Position numbers and translations under genes: made by a program. A stretch of DNA of 64,000 nt from Myxococcales bacterium. GTDB taxonomy: Bacteria > Myxococcota_A > Polyangia > Haliangiales > Haliangiaceae. Within the stretch, counting starts at the first letter, position 1; each line of letters begins with the position of its first letter. The notes under the pieces are model-generated. The model did not search any database, was not told the DNA's origin, and worked only from the letters and a program-made list of their open reading frames with translations. Shown here piece by piece: positions 40,389-50,607 of the stretch. The stretch is taken from NCBI GenBank assembly GCA_016707895.1, contig JADJGV010000012.1, forward strand, positions 60,001 to 124,000, written 5' to 3'.

Positions 40389-41677
40389 GCCAGCCTCTCG
40401 TCGCGGTCGCAGGTGATCGCACCCGCGAGCAGGGTGAGCACCGCGCGGCCGACCAGGGGCTGGCCGGTGAGCGGGGTGTGCTTCGACTTGCCGACCAGCT
40501 CGGCGGCCCCGACCGTCCACGCCCGGGCCGGATCGACGACGCACAGGTCGGCCGCGCCGCCGATCGCCAGCGCGCCGGCGTCGAGGGCGAAGGCCCGGGC
40601 CGGCGCCGCGGTCAGCGAGTCGATCGCGCGGGCCAGCGGCAGGTACCCGGCGGCGACCAGCCCCAGCACCACCGCCAGCGTGGTCTCGAGCCCGACCGCG
40701 CCGGGGACGGCCTCCTCGAACAGGCCCTCCTTCTCGGTCAGGGCGCTGGGCGCGTGGTCGCTGACGATCGCGTCGATCGTGCCGTCGACGACGCCGGCCA
40801 GGAGCGCCTGGCGATCGGCCTCGCTGCGCAGCGGCGGCGACAGCCGGGCCCGCGGGTCGTAGTCGGCGCACGCGGCCTCGGTCAGCGCCAGGTGCAGCGC
40901 CGACACCTCGGCGGTGATCGGCAGGCCGCGGCGCTTGCCGTCGCGGAGCAACTCGACGGTGCGGGCCGCGCTGACGTGGGCGACGTGGTAGCGGCCGCCG
41001 GTGCCGGCGACGATCTCGAGATCGCGCGCCACCATCGCCGCCTCGGCCATCGCGGTGTGGGCGCGCAGGCCGATCCGGGTCGACAGCGCACCCTCGTGCA
41101 TGACCCCGCCCTCGGCCAGCGGCGCGTCCTCGGCGTGCTGCACCAGCGGCAGGTCGAAGGTGCGCGCGTACTCGAGCGCGCGCCGCAGCACCGCGGCGTC
41201 GGCCACCGCGCGGTCGCCGTCGGCCACCGCGACGATGCCGCCGTCCTTCATGTCGGCGATGTCGGCGAAGCGCTCGCCGCCCAGGCCGCGGGTGATCGCG
41301 CCGATCGGGCGGATCCGCGCCAGCCCGATCTCGGCGGCGCGGCGCACGATCAACTCGGTCACCGTGCGCTGATCGTTGACCGGCGTGGTGTCGGGCATCG
41401 CGCAGATCGTCGTGTAGCCGCCGTGGGCCGCGGCCCGGGCGCCCGACGCCAGGTCCTCCTTGTGCTCGGCCCCCGGCTCGCGCAGGTGGCAGTGCAGGTC
41501 GACCAGCCCCGGCAGCACCCACAGATCGGCGATCGCCACCTCGCGGCCGCCGCGCAGGCCGGCCGCGATCTCGACGATCCGGCCGTCGCGGATCCGGACG
41601 TCGGCGGCGACGTCTCGCGCCGGCCCCGCAGGGCCCGCAGCACCGAGGACGCGACCGCCGCGCAAGACGAGGTCCAT
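40385..41677 (-). CDS. pyrC: Dihydroorotase
   Basis: Forms dihydroorotate in pyrimidine synthesis. The 430-residue protein is the type I amidohydrolase form. Metal ligands are seen in DLHCHLREPG, QHAED, HVAHVS and VSDHAP, with the conserved MPDTTPVND after the first. ATG at 41677 is the start. It is first in an operon with carA, an unknown gene and an outer membrane gene, each pair overlapping by four bases. The upstream gap of 127 bp to the divergent CinA-like gene must hold the promoter, which I cannot locate. Confidence 0.93.
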
Positions 41678-41804
41678 CGGGGGGGCGTCTTACCCCGGGG
41701 GCGTTGCGACTTTCAAGCACCGCGCCCGCGAACCCTCGCCGGCGGCGGATCTCCGCGCCGCGGGCGCCCGGCCCGGGCCGCGGGTTCCGCGCTACCCTGC
41801 CGCC

Positions 41805-42539
41805 GTGCCCCGCCCCACCGCCGCGATCGTCGTCATCGGCGACGAGATCCTGTCGGGCAAGTTCGCCGAGGAGAACGCCGCGTTCTTGATCGGCGAGCTG
41901 CGCGGGCTGGGCGTCGAGCTGCGGCGAATCACCGTCATCCCCGACGACGCCGACGACATCGCCGCGACCGTGGCCGAGGCCGCCTCACGCCACACCTGGG
42001 TGTTCACCTCGGGCGGCGTCGGCCCGACCCACGACGACGTCACGATCGCCGCGGTGGCCCGCGCGCTCGGCACCGACGTGGTCCGCGACCCCGATCTCGA
42101 GGCCCGGCTGCGCGCCTACTGGGGCGCCGGCATCGCGCCCGCCAATCTGCGCCTGGCCGACGTGCCGCGCGGCGCGATGCTCGTGTGGGGCGAGTCGACC
42201 ACGTGGCCGGTGGTGACCATCGGCAACGTCCACGTGCTGCCCGGCGTGCCCAAGCTGTTCAGGAAGAAGTTCCTCGACATCCGCGAGCGTTTCCGCGCCG
42301 CGCCGGTCGCGCTGGCCCGGCTGTGGATCGCCCGCGAGGAGGGCGAACTGGCCCCGGATCTCGACGTCGTCGTCGCGGCGCACCCTGGCGTGAAGCTCGG
42401 CAGCTACCCGCGGTTCGACGAGGCCGACTTCCAGGTGATCATCACGCTCGAGGGCGCCGAGCGCGCCGCGGTGGTGGCCGCCACCGACGCGCTCGCGGCG
42501 CGGGTCGGCGCGGCGGTGGTCCGGCGCGCCGACCCGTAG
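41805..42539 (+). CDS. MoaB/CinA-N domain protein
   Basis: A 244-residue protein with the molybdopterin-binding MoaB/Mog fold as found in the N-terminal half of CinA (IGDEILSGKFAEENAAFL, VFTSGGVGPTHDD, NVHVLPGVPKLF). CinA itself continues with a nicotinamide-nucleotide deamidase domain, which is absent here, so this is the short, single-domain kind. Possible activities are ADP-ribose or FAD pyrophosphatase-like, not shown. GTG at 41805 gives the canonical N-terminus. It lies upstream of the tandem array and hisS. Confidence 0.82.
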   Translation: MPRPTAAIVVIGDEILSGKFAEENAAFLIGELRGLGVELRRITVIPDDADDIAATVAEAASRHTWVFTSGGVGPTHDDVTIAAVARALGTDVVRDPDLEARLRAYWGAGIAPANLRLADVPRGAMLVWGESTTWPVVTIGNVHVLPGVPKLFRKKFLDIRERFRAAPVALARLWIAREEGELAPDLDVVVAAHPGVKLGSYPRFDEADFQVIITLEGAERAAVVAATDALAARVGAAVVRRADP

Positions 42540-42561
42540 AGGGAGAAGGCGTCTAGCACCG

Positions 42562-42831
42562 CGTCCCACGTGGAACATGCCGGCCGGACCCGCGCCGCGT
42601 CCCACGTGGAACATGCCGGCCAGACCCGCGCCGCGTCCCGCGTGGAACATGCCGGCCGGGACCCGCGCCGCGTCCCACGTGGAACATGCCGGCCGGACCC
42701 GCGCCGCGTCCCGCGTGGAACATGCCGGCCGACACCGCGCGGCGTCCCACGTGGAACATGTCGGCCGGACCCGCGCCGCGTCCCACGTGGAACATGGCGG
42801 CCGACACCGCGCCGCGTCCCACGTGCAGGAC
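42562..42831. repeat. Eight-unit 36-bp tandem array with CCCACGTGGAACATG core
   Basis: Units begin at 42562, 42598, 42634, 42671, 42707, 42743, 42779 and 42815; the period is 36 bp, with one 37-bp step after unit 3. Each full unit starts CGTCCCACGTGGAACATG (units 3 and 5 have CCGCGTGG) and continues with a GC-rich half containing GGCCGG in most copies. Unit 8 is cut short. The core matches a TGTTYCACGTGRAACA parS-type site at 14 of 16 positions. It fills the 329-bp gap between the CinA-like gene and hisS. Confidence 0.95.
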
Positions 42832-42868
42832 GGGCGGGTCCCCGGAGACATGCTAGCGTCCGCCGGCC

Positions 42869-44140
<1,272 letters not shown>

Positions 44141-44214
44141 CCGCGGCCCCCGCGCCAGCGATGGCCGCCGTTGGCAATGGCGGGCCGATCGCCCAGTCGA
44201 ACGCCGTCCGGATC

Positions 44215-44272
44215 TCCCACGTGGGACATCGTGGACCGCCTACGTGGGACATCGTGCCTCTCCCACGTGGGA
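44215..44272. repeat. Three CCCACGTGGG-type elements downstream of hisS
   Basis: TCCCACGTGGGA at 44215-44226 and 44261-44272 with a variant CCTACGTGGG at 44239-44248; the first two are followed by ACATCGTG. They lie in the 166-bp gap between hisS and a convergent gene and match the pair at 28414. Confidence 0.8.
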
Positions 44273-44306
44273 CGCGATTCCAGCGACGCTGAGCGCGGCG
44301 CAAGCG

Positions 44307-44876
44307 TCAGCGCGCCGGCGGGTCGTCGAGGTCCGGCGCGCCCAGCGGCTCGGCCGGCGGCACCAGCGCGAAGTGCTCGTCGATCACCGCCGCCAGCGCG
44401 TGGGCGTCGGCGGGGTGCTCGAAGCTGGCGATGGTGCGCTCGCCGCGGGTGGTCTGCACCGCGACGTCGTGCCGGGTGGGCCGGGCGACGTCATCGCCCT
44501 TGCGCCGCATGAACGTGGTCCTCACCCGCACCGCGGTGATCGTCCCGCGGATCGTGGGACGCAAGCCAGGCGCCCACCCCCCAAGCTCGACGCGGTCATC
44601 GGTGAGCCGGATCCGCCGGTCGCCCAGCGCGCCCAGCGCGATCAGCCAGACCGCGGTCGCGCCCACGCCCATGATCACCCAGGTGGGCGCGAACACCACC
44701 GACGCCACGACGGCGGCGACCGAGACGACGAACAACGTGGGATGTACGCCGCGCTTGACGAAGACGTGCAGCTCGTCGCGGCGGGCCTCGAGCGGATACG
44801 CGCTCGCGTCGCGGTACGGCCCGCCGGCCGGCAACGCCGCCGGCCGCCGCCGCACCCGCTTGGTCCGGAACCCCAT
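44307..44876 (-). CDS. Two-helix membrane protein, possible PH-like domain
   Basis: A 189-residue protein with a basic N-terminus, a pair of membrane helices (about 45-80, TLFVVSVAAVVASVVFAP and GVGATAVWLIALGALG) and a beta-rich end (DRRIRLTDDRVELGGWAP, RGTITAVRVRTT, RTIASFEHPADAHALAAVID) that resembles bacterial PH-type domains following two helices. No function is assigned. It follows the phosphatase gene by 7 bp on the same strand and is probably cotranscribed. The start is ATG at 44876. Confidence 0.6.
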   Translation of the reverse strand: MGFRTKRVRRRPAALPAGGPYRDASAYPLEARRDELHVFVKRGVHPTLFVVSVAAVVASVVFAPTWVIMGVGATAVWLIALGALGDRRIRLTDDRVELGGWAPGLRPTIRGTITAVRVRTTFMRRKGDDVARPTRHDVAVQTTRGERTIASFEHPADAHALAAVIDEHFALVPPAEPLGAPDLDDPPAR

Positions 44877-44883
44877 CGCGCGG

Positions 44884-46206
44884 CTACTTCCGCTTACGGG
44901 CCAGCACCAGCGCGGCGACCGCGACCAGGCCGCCGACCGCGGCGACCGGGACGATCGGCACGCCGGCGCCGCCGCTGGAACGGCGCGGCGCGACGCTGGC
45001 GGCGACGTCGCCGGCGGCGACCGCGGCCGGCGCCGGCGTGGTGGCGGCAGGCCCCCCGGCGGCGGCCACCAGCGTCGCCGGCGCGTCGGGCGCGTCGTCG
45101 CCCCACGCGATGGTCTCGATCGGCGTGCCGTCGACCCGGACCGCGGTGACCTCGATGCGCGCGCCGATGACGTGGACCCGGAGGTAGTGGCTGACCCGCT
45201 CGTAGCGCTTCACCGCCGCGCGATCGATCGCGGCGATCCGCTTGCCGCGGGCGTACAGCGGCGCGCCGCCGCCGCCCGACACGAAGTAGCGCACGCCGTT
45301 GGCCTCGGCCCGCTCGTAGCAGTGGTCGTGGCCCGAGAACACCGCGGCCACGCCGTACTTCTCGAACAGCGGCGTCCACCGCTCGCGCAGATCGCGCTGG
45401 CCGCCGTGGATCGAGATCGAGTAGGGCGGGTGGTGCATCACGACGAAGACGTGGCGGATCCCCGGATCCTGGCGCGCGGCCGCGAGCTCGCGCTCGAGCC
45501 ACGCGGTCTGATCGGTCAGCGCGAACGAGGCCGAGTTGGAGTCGAGCACCAGGAACCGCGCCGGGCCGTAGGTGAACGCGTAGACCCGCTCGGGATCGGT
45601 GCCGCCCTCGGGCAGCGCGAACCGCGCGCGGTACGCCTCGGCCGAGCGCGCGCGGCCCTGGCGATCGTGGTTGCCCAGCGCCGGGTAGAAGACGTTGTCG
45701 GCGAGCAGCGGGCCCTCGACCTCGAAGAACGTCTGCCACTGGCTCCTGACCGCGCCGTCGTCGACGAGGTCGCCGGTGCCGAGCAAGAAGTCGGGCACCT
45801 CGGCGCGGATGCGCTCGACCAGCTGGCGGTGCGCGTCCGACGACGAGCGGGTGTCGCCGTAGACCACGAAGGTCAGCGGCACCGGCGCGCCCGGCGGCGG
45901 CGCGGTGGTCAGCTCGCCCTTGGCGACGCGATCGCCGAGCTTGACCTGGTAGCGGTAGCGCGCGCCGGCGGCCAGGCCGTCGACCACCACCTCGGCGTGG
46001 GCGGTGGCCGCGACCTCGATCACCCGCGGCGCGGCGCCGGCGGCGCCGTGGATCGTGATCGTCGCCGGCGCGACCGCGTCGCTCTCCCACATCAGCGTCA
46101 CCGACGCCGGCGTGGCGTGCTGCAGGTACGGCCCGTTGACGAACCGATCGGCGCGCGCCGACGGCAGGGCCGCCAGCACGCCGGCCAGGATCAGCGCGCC
46201 ACGCAT
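44884..46206 (-). CDS. Exported calcineurin-type phosphatase (purple acid phosphatase-like)
   Basis: A 440-residue exported metallophosphoesterase. After a signal peptide (1-19) comes a fibronectin-like domain (about 20-105, with FVNGPYLQHATPASVTLMWE) and the catalytic domain with YGDTRS, GTGDLVDDG, GNHD, HHPPYS and SGHDHCYER, all ligand positions intact. This is the layout of purple acid phosphatases. The C-terminus is a Pro/Ala-rich linker, a helix (GGLVAVAALVLA) and the basic end RKRK, like the sorting tails of myxobacteria but without the Cys of MYXO-CTERM. Probably a surface or periplasmic phosphatase for scavenging phosphate. The start is ATG at 46206-46204. Confidence 0.88.
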   Translation of the reverse strand: MRGALILAGVLAALPSARADRFVNGPYLQHATPASVTLMWESDAVAPATITIHGAAGAAPRVIEVAATAHAEVVVDGLAAGARYRYQVKLGDRVAKGELTTAPPPGAPVPLTFVVYGDTRSSSDAHRQLVERIRAEVPDFLLGTGDLVDDGAVRSQWQTFFEVEGPLLADNVFYPALGNHDRQGRARSAEAYRARFALPEGGTDPERVYAFTYGPARFLVLDSNSASFALTDQTAWLERELAAARQDPGIRHVFVVMHHPPYSISIHGGQRDLRERWTPLFEKYGVAAVFSGHDHCYERAEANGVRYFVSGGGGAPLYARGKRIAAIDRAAVKRYERVSHYLRVHVIGARIEVTAVRVDGTPIETIAWGDDAPDAPATLVAAAGGPAATTPAPAAVAAGDVAASVAPRRSSGGAGVPIVPVAAVGGLVAVAALVLARKRK

Positions 46207-46289
46207 CGCTCCATGCTAGGGCGCGGCGCGCATCGGCGGCAAGTTTCCCGTGGCCGACGCGGGATCACCCGGGAGCGGCGATCGAGGTG

Positions 46290-48509
46290 TCACCGGTAGC
46301 GGGTGCGGGCCATCAGCGCGACCAGATCGCGCGCGCTGGCGCGCTGGTAGCCGTACGTGGTCTCGAGCGTGGCCAGCGCCGCCTCGGCCCGGGCCCGGGC
46401 GTCGTCGGCCAGGCCGGCGCCGTCGGAGGTGAGCAGCTGCACCAGCTCGCCGACGCCGGCGGCGATCGCCTTCTTGTGCTTGACGAAGTAGGCCTCGCGC
46501 AGCTTGCGGACGTGGTCGGCGAAGATCTCGGTCAGCACCGGCTTCTCGCCCTTGTGGTCCAGCGACCACGCGCCGATCTTGGCGATCAGGCCGCCGCGGA
46601 AGTCCTCGGGCTTGCCGGTGACCTCGAGGGTCTTCTCGACCTCGGCCAGGAACCCGGCGTCGGGATCCTCGAGCCGCCCGGTCGCCGGGTTGCGCAGCTT
46701 CTCCTTGCGCAGCCAGTGGGTGACGTGGGCGACGTAGCGCTCGAACACCCGCTGGTACTCCGACTCCTCGACCATGCCCAACGACGCCCGGACCTCGTCG
46801 TCGACCCGCGCCAGCAGCCGATCGCGGCACAGCTCGACGAACTTCTTGTGGTCGTGGTAGCCGCCGGGCTGGACGTCCTGGCGCAGGAACTCGAACAGCG
46901 AGGTCTGCTTGGCCAGCTCGACCAGCTCCTCGAGCACCGCCAGCGGCGACACGTACGCGTAGCGCGGCGACGCCGCCGCGTTGAGCAGCACGCCGTGGAT
47001 CTCGCGCGGCGACGCGCCGATCTTGCCCTCGTAGTTGGGGTACGTGTCGCTCTCGGCGTAGAGGTCCTTGAGGTGCGCGGTCAGCTCCTTGGCGGCGACG
47101 CCGGCCAGCCCGGCCGGCAGCGCGCCGTCGGCGTACAGCTCGGCCTTCTCCAGCGGCCCCAGCTTGCCGATGGTCTCGGCCAGGCTCGACGGGAACCGCT
47201 CGACCTGGGGCCGGCGCATCCGGGTCAGCACCGCCCACAGCGCCGCGACGTACGCGGTGTGCGGCGCGACGTGGCGACCGCCGGCGGCCTCGCGCAGCTG
47301 CACCTCGTACAGCGCCGCCTCGTGGCGGTAGTTGAGGATGTACGGCACGCGGATCAGCTCGAGCCGGCCGCGGAACGACGCGAAGTCGGGGATCTCCTTG
47401 AACGCGGAGAGGTGGACCTCGTTGGTCGACCCGACGAACACCAGGTCGAGGAACAAGGACGCGTTGGCCAGGGACACCGCGCCGCGCTCGACGGCGGTCA
47501 GCAGGTACTTCCACGCCTCGAGCGGCCGCTTGAGCAGGTCGTCGAACTCGAGCAGGCCGCGGTTGGCGCCGACGATCTCGCCGCCGTACTCGAAGAGCGA
47601 CACGCTCTGCAGCGACGGCGGCAGCGCCGCCAGCGAGCGATCGGCGGTGATCTGCCGCTCGCTGGCGTCGACCGACATCTGCGGCTCGACGGTGACGTAG
47701 CCGGTGCGGTAACGGTGCGAGACGTAGAAGCGCTCGATCGCGACGTGGCGCAGCACCTTGGTGTAGTCGCCGTGGTAGCCGGCCAGCAGCGCCTCGAAGA
47801 TCGCCCGGTTCTTGGGCGACAGCTCGCCGAACCGCAGGTAGTCGGAGATCGGGAAGCCGGGCGCGGCCTCGGCCAGCAGCGCCGCGCGGTGCTCGCGCGG
47901 GATCAGCAAGAGCGGGTGATCGCGCAGCTCGTCGATCAGCCGGGCGTCGACCGCCTCGTCGGGCAGGAACGCGTAGGTGTCGACCGCGGCGGCCTCGGCG
48001 CCGGCGGCGCCGGCGAAGCCGATGCCGCCCTTGCCGCTCTTGCCCGACGGGAACACCCAGGCGAACCGGTAGCAGGCGCCGTCGTCGAGCGACGAGTAGT
48101 GCTCGAGCGCCTGGCCGATGCAGCGCAGCAGCGTCGACTTCGCCGAGCCGTTGGGGCCGTGCAGGAGCACCAACCGCGACGGCATGCCGTCGCGCACGAA
48201 CCCGGCCAGCGCGCGGTAGATCTGCGCCTGCGCCGCCTCCTGGCCGATCAACCGCCCCTGGCCGTTGGCCCACGGCGCGTCGAACAGCTTCCACCGCTGC
48301 ACCTCGCCCCAGGGGTAGCGCACCGCCTCGGTGCCGTAGTGATCGAAGCACGCGACCAGGTACTGCGCCGCGCTGCGCAGCTGGCTCGCCGGCTGGGCCA
48401 GCACCAGCTCGACGTAGTCGGCGAACGACATCATCCGCCGGGTGGCCGCGAACTGCCCTCGGATGGCCTCGCCGAGGCCGGCCAGGCGGGTCTTGACCGT
48501 CGAACTCAT
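46290..48509 (-). CDS. prkA: PrkA-type serine protein kinase
   Basis: A 739-residue AAA+ protein of the PrkA family, which in other bacteria acts in stress and sporulation programmes; reports differ on whether it is a kinase or a protease. The Walker A reads GPNGSAKST at about residue 120, Walker B region SLFEYGGEIVGANRGLLEFDD, and FLDLVFVGSTNEVHL follows. It is longer than E. coli PrkA (about 640). The usual partners (DUF444 and SpoVR genes) are not adjacent. The start is ATG at 48509. The DsbD-alpha-like lipoprotein gene lies 28 bp upstream on the same strand. Confidence 0.88.
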   Translation of the reverse strand: MSSTVKTRLAGLGEAIRGQFAATRRMMSFADYVELVLAQPASQLRSAAQYLVACFDHYGTEAVRYPWGEVQRWKLFDAPWANGQGRLIGQEAAQAQIYRALAGFVRDGMPSRLVLLHGPNGSAKSTLLRCIGQALEHYSSLDDGACYRFAWVFPSGKSGKGGIGFAGAAGAEAAAVDTYAFLPDEAVDARLIDELRDHPLLLIPREHRAALLAEAAPGFPISDYLRFGELSPKNRAIFEALLAGYHGDYTKVLRHVAIERFYVSHRYRTGYVTVEPQMSVDASERQITADRSLAALPPSLQSVSLFEYGGEIVGANRGLLEFDDLLKRPLEAWKYLLTAVERGAVSLANASLFLDLVFVGSTNEVHLSAFKEIPDFASFRGRLELIRVPYILNYRHEAALYEVQLREAAGGRHVAPHTAYVAALWAVLTRMRRPQVERFPSSLAETIGKLGPLEKAELYADGALPAGLAGVAAKELTAHLKDLYAESDTYPNYEGKIGASPREIHGVLLNAAASPRYAYVSPLAVLEELVELAKQTSLFEFLRQDVQPGGYHDHKKFVELCRDRLLARVDDEVRASLGMVEESEYQRVFERYVAHVTHWLRKEKLRNPATGRLEDPDAGFLAEVEKTLEVTGKPEDFRGGLIAKIGAWSLDHKGEKPVLTEIFADHVRKLREAYFVKHKKAIAAGVGELVQLLTSDGAGLADDARARAEAALATLETTYGYQRASARDLVALMARTRYR

Positions 48510-48537
48510 CGCCTGCGGTTGTACCGCGGCGGCGCGG

Positions 48538-49062
48538 TCACTGGGCCTTGAGCGCCAGGGCGATCGCGTGCTTCTTGGGGTTGCAGGTCGACTCGGTGCA
48601 CACCGCGAACTTGAGCGTGCCGGGGATCGAGTAATCGCCGGCGCTGGTCGGGGTCAGCTTGACCGCGAACGCGAGCTGGTTGTCGTCGAAGGCCTCGGCG
48701 TCGGCCGGCTCGAGCACCGGCTTGGCCGACGTGACGCCGGCCGGCAGCTCGAGCGACAGCTTGGTCGGGTAGTCCTTGTTCATGTGGAAGCCCTTGCCCG
48801 GGCGCACCACGACCCGCGCGACGGTCTCGGCGCCGGGCGCGCCGGTCACCGCCACCGCCTCGACCTGGTACTGATCGTCGGGGCCGTTGGGCGCGGCCGG
48901 CCCCGCGCCCTCGCCGCCGCCCTTGATGGCGCCGCTCGCGCCGCGATCGCCGGTGGCCACCGGCGCGGTGCCGCCCGGCGGCGAGCCGCTGGGCTTGGTC
49001 GAGTCGGCCTTCTTGCAGGCGACGACGGCGAGGAGGACGGCGGCCACGGCGAGACGACGCAT
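48538..49062 (-). CDS. Lipoprotein with DsbD-alpha-like domain
   Basis: A 174-residue lipoprotein (lipobox VVAC, Cys about residue 16) with a Gly/Pro linker and a C-terminal beta-sandwich of about 110 residues. VVRPGKGFHMNKDYP and FAVCTESTCNPKKHAIAL resemble the N-terminal alpha domain of DsbD, whose paired cysteines carry electrons across the periplasm; here they are the two Cys of VCTESTC. There is no transmembrane DsbD core, so it would receive electrons from another protein. The start is ATG at 49062-49060. It lies upstream of prkA. Confidence 0.7.
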   Translation of the reverse strand: MRRLAVAAVLLAVVACKKADSTKPSGSPPGGTAPVATGDRGASGAIKGGGEGAGPAAPNGPDDQYQVEAVAVTGAPGAETVARVVVRPGKGFHMNKDYPTKLSLELPAGVTSAKPVLEPADAEAFDDNQLAFAVKLTPTSAGDYSIPGTLKFAVCTESTCNPKKHAIALALKAQ

Positions 49063-49191
49063 GGCGCGGACTATAGCAGGTCGCCTCGCCGACGCTCGTG
49101 GGTGGGGGCTGCGCGTACACCGCGCGCGGGATCCGTCGATGGCGGCGCCGGATGTTTGTGCGGTGGCGGCGAACCGCTACCATGGCACCCG

Positions 49192-50604
<1,413 letters not shown>

Positions 50605-50607
50605 CCG

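Noticed and set aside
42553..42822. Coding frames reading repeated HVGRGAG through the array
   Set aside because: A 36-bp period keeps every frame open, so these are by-products of the repeat and lack a plausible start or context.
42562..42831. CRISPR array
   Set aside because: Units are directly adjacent with no unique spacers, the repeat is nearly constant throughout its 36 bp, and there are no cas genes nearby.
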